64,000 bases of DNA from Streptomyces sp. RerS4 (GCF_023515955.1 NZ_CP097322.1:5752501-5816500), one strand, 5' to 3'; shown: positions 27,901-35,729, counted from the stretch's first letter. Translations and numbers: made by a program. Notes: generated by a model from the letters alone, not told the origin.

Positions 27901-29270
27901 TCGATCCGATCATCGACATCACCCAACCGTTCCAGATGAACGGATACACATACGCCAGCGGCAACCCAATCAACAAGAGCGACCCAACGGGCCTCATCGA
28001 ATCCGACTGCTACGCAGGCCACTGCGGTGGGCACTACAACCCCCGCGACGATGTACTGCCCGTTAACCACCCTTCGCGTCCAACGCCTATTTGGGGCGAC
28101 TACAACAGCCCCAAGGTCAGGCCCAAGCCGAAACCATGGACGCCTGCGCCCTCAGAACCGCTGATGCACGCTCCGCCGGGAAAGACCGTTGTCCTCCCGA
28201 AGCAGAACGCTAAAGAGTTCTTCGAGATTTACCGCGCCGATTACCGGAAGCAGGCAGACTCTTGGGGCGGCGAGCTGACCCCTGAGCAAGACTGGCGACT
28301 CAAAACCTCTGCATTGCTGAGCGCATGCGAGCAGATGAAGAAGAAGGGGTGCAACCCGGAGGACTATCTAGGAGACCACCTAGAGAATGTTGCGGGGGAA
28401 GTCGGGCTGTATGAGGGGGGTGGCATGCCACCCGGTGGAAGCCTCCTGTCGGGCGTGGGTGGAAAATCAGGAAAGACCGCTAAGGGTTCCGGCTGCAACA
28501 GCTTCATCGCTGGTACTGAGGTACTTCTCGCAGACGGAACCAGCAAGCCGATAGAAGAGGTAGTCGCCGGCGACGAGATCACTGCCACTGATCCTGAGAC
28601 TGGGGAAACCTCGACAAAAACTGTAACTGCGACAATCTTTACAGAGGACGACAAGCGGTACGTCGATGTCAGCATCCAGACCAACGATGGCATACGGACC
28701 ATCACCACAACCGACCATCACCCCTTCTGGTCTGAATCAGATCAGGCCTGGAAGGACGCGGGCCAGCTCACGCCTGGCGTGACACTCCGCACGGATGAGG
28801 GCGTTCCTGTCGCTGTTGTCCGGACCCACTCCTACCAAGCCTCCACTGACACCTTCAATCTCACCGTCGCCGACTTCCACACGTACTATGTGCTGGCAGG
28901 CGAGACTCCGGTCCTCGTTCACAACAGCAACTGTGATGTCCCATCCGGCTCTCTCCAAGGGGAGAAGCTCGCGCAAAAGTTGCGGCTGGAGTCGGCGAAC
29001 TCGCCCTTCACTGGGAGTGGCCAGCTAACGCCTGATGCGATCTCCGGTTCCAGATTGGCGATGCCTGGTACGAAAATGGGGAACAAGGAACTTCAAGCTC
29101 GATTCGCAGAACGCGGAGGTGCTTCGCAATGGGGCAAGTACAGCACCGAGACGCATCAAAGCCCGTACGGTGATTATCAAGTGCACTACTACATGAACCG
29201 AGTATCCGGCGAGGTCATGTACGACTACGACTACAAGGTCGTCATGAACCGTAGAGGGAGCGCCCCGTGA
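21912..29270 (+). CDS. RHS-repeat polymorphic toxin with internal ricin-type lectin, HINT and C-terminal toxin domain
   Basis: 2452 residues from the ATG at 21912 (GGGGGG 5 bp upstream; further in-frame codons upstream lack a site). Order: signal peptide (1-47, cut near QAWA); secreted N-region; RHS/YD repeats from about 1000 (YDALGRSV, YDNLGRST, YDGLGRPV, YDARGRKTS); a ricin B-like beta-trefoil at about 1733-1856 with QQWRL and CVDV…LQLWSC elements, interrupting the YD region; the RHS core with GLTHIGAREYDSTIGRFISVDP (about 1970-2000); a pretoxin HINT domain from Cys2195 (CNSFIAGTEVLLADGT) to HN at 2337-2338; then a 114-residue toxin. From memory the toxin ending (YQVHYYMN…VMYDYDYKVVMN) resembles the polymorphic toxin type 24 family; this is tentative. 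HINT probably frees the toxin by self-cleavage. The cognate immunity gene overlaps the stop. Confidence 0.9.
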   Translation: MSPFSAHHFRLPGNRRSRAKRARLAGRTGITVSVALITTLLPIQAWAAPPGSRDGVQLPGLQQDMKAKLDQVEAAKLEGWAGAPVQSPPEYEPTMVAPPAGGSASVALSGDQLVQAGTLPVSIGKASPTEANPAPPAPSGTWSVAVETRTATEAANVDGALIKVTPPVDAATPVDVQLDYKKFKDLYGTEWATRLELKQLPECFLTTPDLPECSVSKDVPSTNDPATGTVRATVDPATSPGQGLRTMAVGGGGPMVLAASDGASGAGGTYKATSLSSSGQWTAGTSGGGFAWSYPLTVPAPPAGPSPKIAFSYSSQAVDGKTSVANGQASWIGDGWDYTPGFVERRYRPCDDDLKGNPSKPNNDNTTDKKKSDLCWAGDSVFMSLGGASTELVRDSASGQWIAAVDDGSKVERKTDSAVANGAKDGEYWVVTTRDGTRYFFGRHDLDGSGARGVTNSVFTAPVFGNHPGEPCYQASFADSSCVQGWRWNLDYVEDVHGNAMIIDWATETNHYAKNEKFKEKVPYIRGGYPTQITYGLRAGALGGAPTGKVEFTVSERCIKEGTTQCSDAEFDANNYGDRQPWWDTPSTLYCKPSAKDCYTASPTFWTRKRLTSVITKAQRTEGATELSLVDRWDLAQSFPRQRTDTHPPLWLESITRTGYGVPKDSKQESTSLPAVSFLPNVRDMPNRVAKSATDATPDFDRLRVETVRTETGGEISVSYSSPCPVGAAHPKPEENTTRCYPVHWSPDRALETPPLEWFNKYVVDKVTEKDRVARQPDVTTTYTYEGDTAWAKDTDEFTKPELRTYSQWRGYASVLTKQGVTANAGKPNSTEESQKRVRYFRGMSGDAGRAKITLKDSTGTEDLGEDLPQFQGMTAESITYTKAGGSITSRALTWPWSQKTAARPRDGTTPLEAHRQGASRTDEIQIVSGGKSRLIRTLHTREPGYGLITATQVDVLEHNGSSWSTSEQTCTTTSYVHNADKYLIGLPQRARITAGDCANSPTATVLNDTRTSYDALNAFGAAPVKGLVHQADTLDSAGTGWVTSARIEYDALGRSVKVYDTAGNPTSSSFSPSTGTPYSVTVTNALGHTATSKTDPGRGSTLEATDTNGRKVTTAYDNLGRSTAVWTPSQDPSRDKAAYTFSYQITEHEAPAVTSSTLQDDGTYTQSVAIYDGLLRPRQNQREALGGGRLITDTLYSANGTVSRTNNGYHAEGAPTKKIFVPESVFAVPNSTETAYDGLGRPVRSTTLHADVPQYSSTKQYGGDFTLTRSAMSVDGTTPLKGSSASKTWTDPLGRTSAVEHATSTDLTTWNRTSYSYDVRRKLSKVTDAAGNSWTYGYDARGRKTSSEDPDTGRSEFGFNNLDQQVWTKDSSGRTQYTTYDALGRTTEVRDNAADGPLVASFTFDTLTGAKGKPVSSTRYEGATAYKSEVTGYDAEYRPTGSKITIPDVPATKGLAGTYVYSTTYTPTGKVQSTTLPATPGGLAAEKLVTRYDSDGMPQSMSGLAWYTADVKYSPYGEILRTASGNAPNRVWTTVRYNPNTGQVTNQISDRETAPNRISDVSYTYDPAGTIASITDDQPGGRTDRQCFAYNPMGQLTKAWTGKTAACTGPSLADVTPGPDGDGFWQEYQFDNIGNRTKLINRDLTNSALDDETTYTYGVTLAANGAQPPLRTQPHALAKVEKTTRKPGSTVNSLSTYEYDAAGNTKSRRIDGDTQTLNWDRRGKLTSATSPGIGAVSLIGASGKCVDVENAGTADGTPVQIYPCNETRAQQWRLTGDTVRALDKCLTTSGTKLVLATCDGSDKQKFVYRAGDKSLNNPATNQCVDVPNNAADGSDLQLWSCNATGPQQFAFDNTTTYLYDTGGNRLIEETGSSRTLYLGDTEITVNKAGQALDAVRYYSGAGATTVRRTSGKTDKHELSVQLADHHGTATTTIDQNNGQTVSRRKSDPYGNPRGTQPGNWPGNHTFLGNGVDDTNTGLTHIGAREYDSTIGRFISVDPIIDITQPFQMNGYTYASGNPINKSDPTGLIESDCYAGHCGGHYNPRDDVLPVNHPSRPTPIWGDYNSPKVRPKPKPWTPAPSEPLMHAPPGKTVVLPKQNAKEFFEIYRADYRKQADSWGGELTPEQDWRLKTSALLSACEQMKKKGCNPEDYLGDHLENVAGEVGLYEGGGMPPGGSLLSGVGGKSGKTAKGSGCNSFIAGTEVLLADGTSKPIEEVVAGDEITATDPETGETSTKTVTATIFTEDDKRYVDVSIQTNDGIRTITTTDHHPFWSESDQAWKDAGQLTPGVTLRTDEGVPVAVVRTHSYQASTDTFNLTVADFHTYYVLAGETPVLVHNSNCDVPSGSLQGEKLAQKLRLESANSPFTGSGQLTPDAISGSRLAMPGTKMGNKELQARFAERGGASQWGKYSTETHQSPYGDYQVHYYMNRVSGEVMYDYDYKVVMNRRGSAP

Positions 29271-29632
29271 AAGTGAGGTTCACCGGCGTCGAAGGCCACG
29301 AGCAGAGTGTTCGTCAGGGGGCGGATGCCCTGCGTCAGGGGCAGGTGTACGTGGTCCTTGAGGCGTACTGCCAGACGGACGGACCGAACTACTTCAGGAT
29401 CGAGTTCCGTAGAGGCGAACTTCCGCCCCTCTTTGACTCGCGACTCTTCGAAGTGGTCGATTCAGAGGTGCATTCATCGTGGACGGTATCCACTGAGTGG
29501 GACGGATCGCTCACAATGGCGCCTGCTGCCTGGCAAGTTCCGGGGTTCTGGGAGGAATTCATGGACCATTTCCCTGGTGCGATCGAAATCTATGAGCTCG
29601 GCAGAGATGCCCTGATGGCGGGGTCTGAATAG
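29267..29632 (+). CDS. Probable immunity protein for the RHS toxin
   Basis: 121 residues. The GTG start overlaps the TGA of the RHS gene (GTGA), so translation is coupled, the normal arrangement of a polymorphic toxin and its antidote. It is a small acidic, soluble protein without signal peptide, rich in aromatic residues (WTVSTEWDGSL, WQVPGFWEEFMDHF). The family is not recognised. The immunity role is inferred from position and size only. Confidence 0.7.
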   Translation: MKVRFTGVEGHEQSVRQGADALRQGQVYVVLEAYCQTDGPNYFRIEFRRGELPPLFDSRLFEVVDSEVHSSWTVSTEWDGSLTMAPAAWQVPGFWEEFMDHFPGAIEIYELGRDALMAGSE

Positions 29633-29758
29633 CTAGAGCTGCCATTCTCGATTTCAGATCGGCGGAGAACGTGATCCGGTGCGGTGCCGTGAGGCTGCGA
29701 GCGCACCGCCTCGCGGTGGCGATACTTCAATAGGTGGCGCCTATTTCTGCCGGCAAAT
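29633..29758. other. Non-coding segment at the left AICE boundary with nested inverted repeats
   Basis: No gene is seen. It contains CACCGC-CTC-GCGGTG (29704-29718) and AATAGG-(5 nt)-CCTATT (29729-29745), the latter unusually AT-rich for this genome. It could belong to the attachment region or be a terminator for the immunity gene. Confidence 0.45.
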
Positions 29759-29795
29759 CTGGAGCCCCGACGGGTGACGCCCGTCGGGGCTCCAG
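29759..29795. terminator. Hairpin between the immunity gene and int
   Basis: A 16-bp perfect stem, CTGGAGCCCCGACGGG with its complement, and a 5-nt loop. It separates the convergent RHS/immunity unit from int. A similar hairpin (40192-40231) occupies the same place beside the second integrase copy. Confidence 0.85.
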
Positions 29796-29802
29796 TGCTG
29801 TC

Positions 29803-29825
29803 TGACGGCAGTAGTTGACGGCAAC
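29803..29825. repeat. AICE end repeat, copy A (candidate attL or arm-type site)
   Basis: The 23-mer begins TGACGGCAGTAG and ends TGACGGCAAC, so it contains an internal direct repeat TGACGGCA. Near-identical copies lie at 39056-39077 and 40238-40260. Copies A and B bound the mobile element genes, about 9.3 kb apart. Confidence 0.75.
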
Positions 29826-29826
29826 G

Positions 29827-31127
29827 TCAGCGGACGGCGGCTCCGACGAGGGGTGGTTCGTCGCCGTCGTCGGGCTTGCCGCTGATCTCGTCGGGGTTGC
29901 GGAGCGCGCGGCCGAGGAGGTCGATGGCGTCGCGTTGGAGGCGGAGTCGGACGTGGGCGTAGACGGTGGCGGTGACGCCGATGTGGGCGTGGCCCAACAG
30001 CTCCTTGATCACGACGAGTTCGACGCCCTGTTCCAGGAGCAGGGTGGCGGTCGAGTGGCGGAGGTCGTGGAAGCGGATGCGGCGGAGGCCGGCCTTGCGG
30101 AGGAGCGTGGTGAAGGTGCGGGTGAGGTTGGTCGGGTCGATCGGCCTGCCCTGCGGCGTGGTGAACACGTGTGCGCCGTGCTGCCACGTGGTGCCCGCGG
30201 CTTCACGCTCCTGCTGCTCTCGGTGGAGCTTCAGCGATTGGAGGCAGCGGGCGGGGAGGGCGATGCGGCGTTCGGAAGCCCGGGTCTTGGTGGGCAGCGT
30301 GGTGAGCCCGGCTGTGCTCGTGCGCTGCAAGGTTCGGCGGATTGCGGCGGTGCCCGCGTCGAGGTCGAGGTCTTCCCAGCGGAGTCCGAGGAGTTCGCCC
30401 TTGCGGAGTCCGGTGTGGAGGGCGAGTTCGCACAGCGCGTGGAGCCGGTGACCTTGCGCGGCGGTGAGGAACTGGCGGGCTTCGTCGGCGGTGAGGGGTT
30501 CGAAGCGTCGGGGCCGTGGGGTACCGGTGCGGACGTTGCGGGCGACGTTGCGCGGGATCTCCTCTTCACGCACGGCGTGCTCCAGAGCAGACTTGAGCAC
30601 GGAGTGAATGTAGGTCAGCGTCAGCGGAGAGAGTCGCTTGGAGCAGCACGATCCGACGGCGCAGCAACGGGGCTCATCACGGCTCGCATCGACGCCGCGC
30701 GCGCAGCACTGGCAGGTGGTACGGAGCTGGTTGAGCCAGGTGCGAACGTCCTTGGCAGAGAGCTTGGCGAGCTTCTTCTTGCCCAGGCCGGGGACGAGGT
30801 ACCGGTTGACGCAGGCGGTGTATCGGGTGTGCGTGTTCTCGCGGAGGTGGTGGACGGCAACGGCATCGAGCCAGTACGTCAGGTACGCGCCGACGCTGCC
30901 CTGCGCGGAGGGTTGGGGAGGCCACGATTGCTGGTGGCGATCTTCTCGGTGAGCTTGGCCAGGGCTTCCTTGCGCGTCGTGCCGTAGACGCGAACACGGC
31001 GGCGGGTGTTGCCGGGGGCGAGGACGTATCCGGCAGCCTCCCAGCGACCGTCCTTGCGCTGGTAGACGGTCCCGTCGCCGTTGGCGCGCACACGGCGGGA
31101 GGGGCTGGTGTCTCGGGGCGTGGCCAT
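29827..31127 (-). pseudogene. int: Tyrosine integrase of the AICE, disrupted by a frameshift
   Basis: The N-terminal part starts with the ATG at 31127 (MATPRDTSPSRR…YQRKDGRWEAAGYVLAPG, the usual N-terminal arm-binding region) and stops at a TGA at 30879. The rest of the gene continues in another frame (GSVGAYLTYWLDAVAVHHLREN, then the catalytic domain, down to 29827). One missing base near 30908-30920 explains both frames. The catalytic domain keeps the R-H-R-H-Y set: TGLRKGELLGL, HDLRHSTATLL, LGHAHIGVTATVYAH. The ATG overlaps the stop of xis. As read, no full-length integrase is made; a sequencing error cannot be excluded. Confidence 0.85.
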
Positions 31128-31330
31128 CAGGCAGCTTCCTGTTCGAGGCGGGTGCGGATGAAGTCGGTGAGGGCGTGGGTGGGGATTCGGCGGGCGCGGC
31201 CGAGGGTGATCGAGGCGAGCTGGCGGGTGCGGAGCAGGTCGTAGACGGCGGAGCGGCCGAGCTGGAGGCAGGCCATGACCTGGGGCACGGTCAGCAGATC
31301 CTCCGGTGCCCCCTCGGAGGCCGTGGTCAT
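31127..31330 (-). CDS. xis: Excisionase / MerR-like helix-turn-helix protein
   Basis: 67 residues. It is a single winged HTH of the excisionase type (LTVPQVMACLQLGRSAVYDLLRTRQLASITLGRARRIPTHAL), typically a recombination directionality factor. Its ATG overlaps the stop of rep (TGATG) and its own stop overlaps the int ATG, giving rep-xis-int coupling as in pSAM2. Confidence 0.9.
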   Translation of the reverse strand: MTTASEGAPEDLLTVPQVMACLQLGRSAVYDLLRTRQLASITLGRARRIPTHALTDFIRTRLEQEAA

Positions 31331-32772
31331 CAGCAGCCCCCTTCTGCCGCGAACTGCCGTTCCAGTTCTCTGCGGTGCCAGACGGCGGCGGCGAGCAGGG
31401 CACCGCCGGGGCTGTAGCCCGAGCCCTGGTAGGCCCAGTGGCCGATGACGAGCGTGGTCGTCGGGTCGAGTTCGGGGAGGCCGGCGCGGGTGCGGGCCTG
31501 TTCGGTGCGCCAGGCGCGTCGGTCGGCGCGCAGCGCGCCGAAGGTGGTGGAGTAGCGGCGGGACTTGGTGGAGAAGTGGCCCCGGAAGCCGAGCATGTGC
31601 GCCCACTTCCAGAGCTTCAGGTGGGCGAACTCCGGCAGCCTGCCCAGCTCCCAGCAGGTGCGGATCATCTGCCGCACGTGGCGCGCGACGGCGAGGCGGG
31701 GCAGTGGCCGGGCCTGCCCGGTGCCGTCGCAGGTGGTGCACGGGAGCGGGGTTCCGTGGGGCAGGAGGGTGGCGCCGCGTCCCTGGCAGGGGCGGCAGAA
31801 CAGGGCGCGGTCGAGGGTGCCGGAGGCGTCGGCGGACTTGGTGGCGTACTTCGCCACGTAGGCGGCCACGGCCTGGTCGGTGAATTCGGCGTCAGTGCCG
31901 AAGGCGGCGATCTCGCGTACGTCGAGCTGTTCGCCCCAGGAGAGTTCGCGTTCCCCGACCGCGTCCGAGGCGACTGTGACGTGGACCCGGGCGGCGGCGC
32001 GTACGGCGTCGGTGAGTACGGCGACGGTGGCGTACGGCGGCGGGGGCTGGCTGGTGCCGTCGGGGCCGTCGAGGCGGATGACGGCGTGGAAGTGGACCAG
32101 GCCGCGCTGCTGGTACTCGGCGACCTTGGCGAAGGAGACTCGCAGGGCCGCGTGGGCGGCTTTCTGGGTCATGCCGAGTCGGGCGGCGAGCTCGCGGCGC
32201 AGGTAGGTGGTGAAGCGGGCCCACAAGGCTCCGGCGTGGGCGTTGAAGAGGACCGCGCCCGCGTAGTCGTACGTCGTCGGGTTCAGCGGCGTCCCCAGCA
32301 GGGGGTCCGTGGGTTCGTGGAGCTTGCGGCAGCGGCAGGGACGGATGTCGCCGCCGGGCGTGGTGGGGCGGTTGTGGACGGGGCCGAAGGACGGCGGGGT
32401 GAGGGTGACGAAGACCCGTGGGTGGGTGCGGACGGTGTCGGGCACGCTCTTGCCGCCGGAGAGGCCGGCACGGATGAGGTGGTAGGTGTCGGCGGCATAG
32501 AGGCGGGAGCAGGCCGGGCAGCGCGAAGCACGGCGGTTGCCACACGCGGTGAGCAGGCTGCCCGTGGGCTCCTCGGACGTGGTGTAGGAGCGCAGCACCT
32601 CACCGGTCGTGGTGTCGACGGTGGCGCTGCGGCCGGTCAGGCGTACGGGTTCGGTGCAGCCGCCGAGGTGTTCGATCTGCTGCTGTGCGCGGTCAAAGTC
32701 GGGGTGGCTGACGAGGTGGAGCAGGTCCCGCACGGCGGGGCTTGCCACGTGGCGCAGGTCCAGGGTGACCAT
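31330..32772 (-). CDS. repSA: RepSA-like replication initiator of an AICE
   Basis: 480 residues from the ATG at 32772 with AGAAGGGA about 10 bp upstream; an upstream in-frame ATG at 32829 is unsupported. Cys pairs (CRCRKL, CRPCQGRG, CTTCDGTG) form zinc-finger-like knuckles. The VHFHAVIRLDG segment (HxH-type) and VAAYVAKYATK with a Tyr resemble rolling-circle initiators of the pSAM2 RepSA family. These nick at a double-strand origin and drive replication of the excised circle. Between spdB-like and xis, it occupies the conserved AICE position. Confidence 0.85.
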   Translation of the reverse strand: MVTLDLRHVASPAVRDLLHLVSHPDFDRAQQQIEHLGGCTEPVRLTGRSATVDTTTGEVLRSYTTSEEPTGSLLTACGNRRASRCPACSRLYAADTYHLIRAGLSGGKSVPDTVRTHPRVFVTLTPPSFGPVHNRPTTPGGDIRPCRCRKLHEPTDPLLGTPLNPTTYDYAGAVLFNAHAGALWARFTTYLRRELAARLGMTQKAAHAALRVSFAKVAEYQQRGLVHFHAVIRLDGPDGTSQPPPPYATVAVLTDAVRAAARVHVTVASDAVGERELSWGEQLDVREIAAFGTDAEFTDQAVAAYVAKYATKSADASGTLDRALFCRPCQGRGATLLPHGTPLPCTTCDGTGQARPLPRLAVARHVRQMIRTCWELGRLPEFAHLKLWKWAHMLGFRGHFSTKSRRYSTTFGALRADRRAWRTEQARTRAGLPELDPTTTLVIGHWAYQGSGYSPGGALLAAAVWHRRELERQFAAEGGC

Positions 32773-32926
32773 TCGGGGCGTGTCCCTTCTGTTCGGGTGG
32801 GTGGCCCCGAGCAGCAACCAGCCAGGCACGAAGGCGTGTTGGTGCTGCTCGGTGCATGACGAACCAGGCCCATCGGGTGGGCGTGGATTTCAGGGGAGAG
32901 GCGATCCGGCGGGTGGCCGGGGTGGC

Positions 32927-33691
32927 TCAGAGCTGAGCGAGGGCGGCGGTGGCCACCGGCAGGGCGACGCCCATGCGGGTTGCGAGCTGGGCGGCGGTGA
33001 CTGGTGTTCCGTGCTCGGCGTGGTGGGTGTCCGCGATGCGCCGGGCCGCACTCAGCAAAGCGGCGGGCAGAGCCGGGCGGGAGCCGGTGGCAGGCGCCTT
33101 GGCGAGGGCCGGGGCGGAGGCGGAGCCGGGCACCTCGATCACGGTAGGCACTTCGGCCGGAGGCGGCGTAGGTGTCGCGGTGGGGATCGACTCAGGGGCC
33201 GGGGCCGCCGTTTCGGGAGCGGGCGCCGAGGTGGGCACCGGCTCAGCGATGGGCGCGGGGGCTGTGGTGGCTGTGATGGCCTCCGGATGTGCAGTGGTGT
33301 GAAAGTGGGCGAGGAAGGCGGGGCCGACGTGGCCCCAGCCGAGCAGCAGGAGCGGGGCGACGGTGTCCAGGCAGGCCCGCCCATAGCGTCCGGTCAGCAG
33401 GGGCTCGGCGGTGTTCAGGGCGAGGGTGAGTAGCCCGCACAGGTGCAGCAGCCGGGTGCCGGCCTTCAGCTCCGCCTTGGGGACGCCGCTCAGGGCCAGG
33501 AACCGCAGGGCGACCAGGAGGCCGACGACGGACAGGTCCACCATGGGGGCGATCAGCGGGGCGACCGGGCGGGGGACGCCGAGCCGCAGGGCCAGCGCCC
33601 AGACGTTGCCGAAGGAGAAGACGAAGGCCAGGACCGCGATCACAGCCATCACCACGGTCACGGTGCGCCTGGTGAACCGTTCCTCCGCCAT
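32927..33691 (-). CDS. SpdB-like DUF2637 membrane protein (plasmid spread)
   Basis: 254 residues with GGAGG 8 bp before the ATG. Four membrane helices (about 8-28, 43-65, 82-102, 112-130) with the DUF2637 stretch FVFSFGNVWALALRLG. A long Pro/Ala/Thr-rich linker (about 135-200) is followed by a C-terminal HTH-like end (GTPVTAAQLATRMGVALPVATAAL). Spd proteins help intramycelial spreading of conjugative elements in Streptomyces. It lies 39 bp downstream of the TraB-like gene. Confidence 0.75.
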   Translation of the reverse strand: MAEERFTRRTVTVVMAVIAVLAFVFSFGNVWALALRLGVPRPVAPLIAPMVDLSVVGLLVALRFLALSGVPKAELKAGTRLLHLCGLLTLALNTAEPLLTGRYGRACLDTVAPLLLLGWGHVGPAFLAHFHTTAHPEAITATTAPAPIAEPVPTSAPAPETAAPAPESIPTATPTPPPAEVPTVIEVPGSASAPALAKAPATGSRPALPAALLSAARRIADTHHAEHGTPVTAAQLATRMGVALPVATAALAQL

Positions 33692-33730
33692 GCGCGGGAC
33701 CTCCTCTCCGGGCGTGGGGATCGGGGGCGT

Positions 33731-35149
33731 TCAGGGCTTGGCCAGGGAGATGGCCGGGCCGTCCGGTCCTTCGTCGTCGCCGGGGTTCGTGCGGCCGGTG
33801 GTGTCGAGGAGGGCGTCCAGGCACAGGGCGGGGTCGGCGGTCAGGTGGGAGGTGGCTTCCGCGATACGGGCGGCGTCGGCGTCGGAGACGTACGGGGTGC
33901 GGATGCGGGTGAAGCCGGGGCGGCCCTGCATCGCCATCACCGCGACGCCGACGTAGGCGGGGTCCTGCAAGGTGACCGGGCTGGCGTCCGGCCAGTTGCG
34001 GATGTCGTCCCCCAGCGCGGCCACTGCGGCTTCCACCGTCTTCTGCGCGAAGGACAGCCCGACCGGGCACACATCGCGGATGAACGTCGGCAGGGCGTCG
34101 CCGGTGGTCTTCTGACTGATCAGGATCACCAGCATGCCGACGCTTCGGCCCTTCTTGACCAGGTCCTCCACCAGGCGGGCGTTCTCCGCCGTCAGCGCGG
34201 CCAGCCGCTTGGTCTCGGCGTCGCTGCCCTTGTATTCGCGGAAGTACGTGTGTGCCTCATCGATGATCAGAACCGTGAGAGGCCACAACGGCGAGGGGCC
34301 GACGTGCCACATGTTCTTCACGCCCAGCACCTCACGGATCACCGAGGACCGCCGCTTGCGCAGCTCCACCAGACGCTTGAACAGCGCGTTCGCTTCGTCC
34401 AAGTCGTCACCGCAGAACGCGAACATCCGCTTGACGAGATCGGCGTAGTCGCCCTCGGAGGCCCGCGACACCTTCCCGTCCACGCCCACGAACTGCACCG
34501 CCGGGGAGGGCGCGAAGTCGCAGACGAACTTGTTGATCGTCGAGGTCTTGCCCGCACCGGGAGTGCCGGCCACCGTCACACCGGGCACGTTGGCCAAGGA
34601 CACGAACACCTGCGCGGCGTACTCGTCCACCCCCAGCTCCCAGCGCGCCACGTCCGCGAGCGGACGGCCGGTGGGCCGGTGCTCGGTCGGCGTGGTCAAC
34701 GGGTCGGAGCGCACGCCCCGGATCACCACCCGGCCGGGGCCGTCCGGCAGGACGGATACCCGCGTACACCGCCAGGCGTCCGCCAGAAACCTGTCCGCCT
34801 TCTGGTACTCCTCCAGCCCGACCTGCGGCAGGGTCTTGGCCCGCACGATCACGCCGAACTGATCCGGCTTCACCTTGATCCTCGGGGTCAGCACCCGGGG
34901 TGCGGGGGCGGGACCGTCCTTCTGCGCGGTGATCTGCGCGAGCAGGCCCGGCGTCTTGTCGGTGACCGTCAGGCCCGCCATCCGTGCCAGCCGCACCCAG
35001 CCCCAGCGGACCCGGACAGCCTGCCGCATGCTGACCCGCGTACCGCCGTCGGCGCGGACGTAGCGCACAACCGCCAGCAGCAGGCCCACGCCCGCCAGCC
35101 CGGCCGCGACCAGCAGCACGCTCGGCGCGCGATCCATCACGTTTTCCAT
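33731..35149 (-). CDS. tra: TraB/TraSA-like FtsK-type DNA translocase
   Basis: 472 residues. A short N-terminal membrane segment (SVLLVAAGLAGVGLLLAVV, about 10-28) precedes an FtsK/SpoIIIE motor with Walker A GTPGAGKTS (about 193-201) and Walker B VLIIDEAH (about 288-295). Streptomyces conjugation needs only this one hexameric translocase, which moves double-stranded DNA after recognising a clt locus. Its ATG follows the previous stop by 1 bp. Its length fits the AICE Tra proteins. Confidence 0.9.
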   Translation of the reverse strand: MENVMDRAPSVLLVAAGLAGVGLLLAVVRYVRADGGTRVSMRQAVRVRWGWVRLARMAGLTVTDKTPGLLAQITAQKDGPAPAPRVLTPRIKVKPDQFGVIVRAKTLPQVGLEEYQKADRFLADAWRCTRVSVLPDGPGRVVIRGVRSDPLTTPTEHRPTGRPLADVARWELGVDEYAAQVFVSLANVPGVTVAGTPGAGKTSTINKFVCDFAPSPAVQFVGVDGKVSRASEGDYADLVKRMFAFCGDDLDEANALFKRLVELRKRRSSVIREVLGVKNMWHVGPSPLWPLTVLIIDEAHTYFREYKGSDAETKRLAALTAENARLVEDLVKKGRSVGMLVILISQKTTGDALPTFIRDVCPVGLSFAQKTVEAAVAALGDDIRNWPDASPVTLQDPAYVGVAVMAMQGRPGFTRIRTPYVSDADAARIAEATSHLTADPALCLDALLDTTGRTNPGDDEGPDGPAISLAKP

Positions 35150-35150
35150 G

Positions 35151-35339
35151 TCACTTCCCCTCTACGGGCATCAGGCGGAACACGTCGCCCAGGTCCAGGG
35201 CCGCCGCGTCGGCCGGGTTCAGGCCGAGCAGGTCGAGGACCGCCGTCGAGACGGAGAACGTCGCCTTGCCTTCGGCTCCAAGCAGGGGCCGGAGGGGGTA
35301 TACCTGCCGCTCCGGCGCGGGACCTTCGAAGCGGATCAC
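35151..35339 (-). CDS. Small AICE-associated protein
   Basis: 62 residues with a GTG start overlapping the stop of the upstream gene (GTGA). The sequence (VIRFEGPAPERQVYPLRPLL… NPADAAALDLGDVFRLMP) shows no known domain. It sits in the overlapping transfer operon between two conserved genes, so it is probably real. The role is unknown. Confidence 0.6.
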   Translation of the reverse strand: MIRFEGPAPERQVYPLRPLLGAEGKATFSVSTAVLDLLGLNPADAAALDLGDVFRLMPVEGK

Positions 35340-35689
35340 TGGGCCACCTCCACGGCGATCAGCTCCAGGCGCACGGCGCGGTAGGCGACGCCGTCGGAGA
35401 GCTGCCCGTTGAAGATCCGCGCCCACGGGGTCGCGAACAGGTCCACCGGCCGGACCATTGCTCCCGGCTTGAGCCCGGCTGCCAGGCCCGACTGCGGAAC
35501 CGTGATCTTGAGGACCTCGGCCCGGCCGTCCTCCATGAGCATCACGGTCACGGTGTAGAGCGACTCACCGGTCTCCCGGTCGGTGGCGACCTCTCCGGTC
35601 TGCTGGTCCTTGATCTTCAGCACAGGCTCGGTGCCCGCGATGCAGATCGCCGACGGCAGCAGGGCAACACGGATTCGGGTCATGGCCAT
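35336..35689 (-). CDS. Conserved AICE protein of unknown function, first gene of the transfer operon
   Basis: 117 residues from the ATG at 35689 (MAMTRIRVALLPSAICIAG; AGGA 4-5 bp upstream); the second ATG at 35683 is an alternative. It is a beta-rich small protein without HTH or membrane segments. Genes of this size commonly precede tra in pSAM2-type elements, but the function is not known. Transcription should start in the 35690-35866 region facing the GntR gene. Confidence 0.65.
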   Translation of the reverse strand: MAMTRIRVALLPSAICIAGTEPVLKIKDQQTGEVATDRETGESLYTVTVMLMEDGRAEVLKITVPQSGLAAGLKPGAMVRPVDLFATPWARIFNGQLSDGVAYRAVRLELIAVEVAQ

Positions 35690-35711
35690 GCCATCACATC
35701 CTCGTTCGATG

Positions 35712-35729
35712 GAGTCGCTTGATCGACTC
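35712..35729. promoter_or_regulatory. Candidate KorSA-type operator
   Basis: Inverted repeat GAGTCG-CTTGAT-CGACTC in the divergent region between the transfer operon and the GntR gene, in a locally AT-richer stretch. Autoregulation and tra repression by the GntR protein is inferred. Confidence 0.45.

Noticed and set aside
25299..28070. A 923-codon minus-strand frame antisense to the RHS gene
   Set aside because: Val/Gly/Asp-rich shadow of the repetitive YD region with no domain motif.
29633..29826. A tRNA gene as AICE target
   Set aside because: No cloverleaf or CCA/T-loop motif (GTTCNANNC) could be found on either strand near the element ends.
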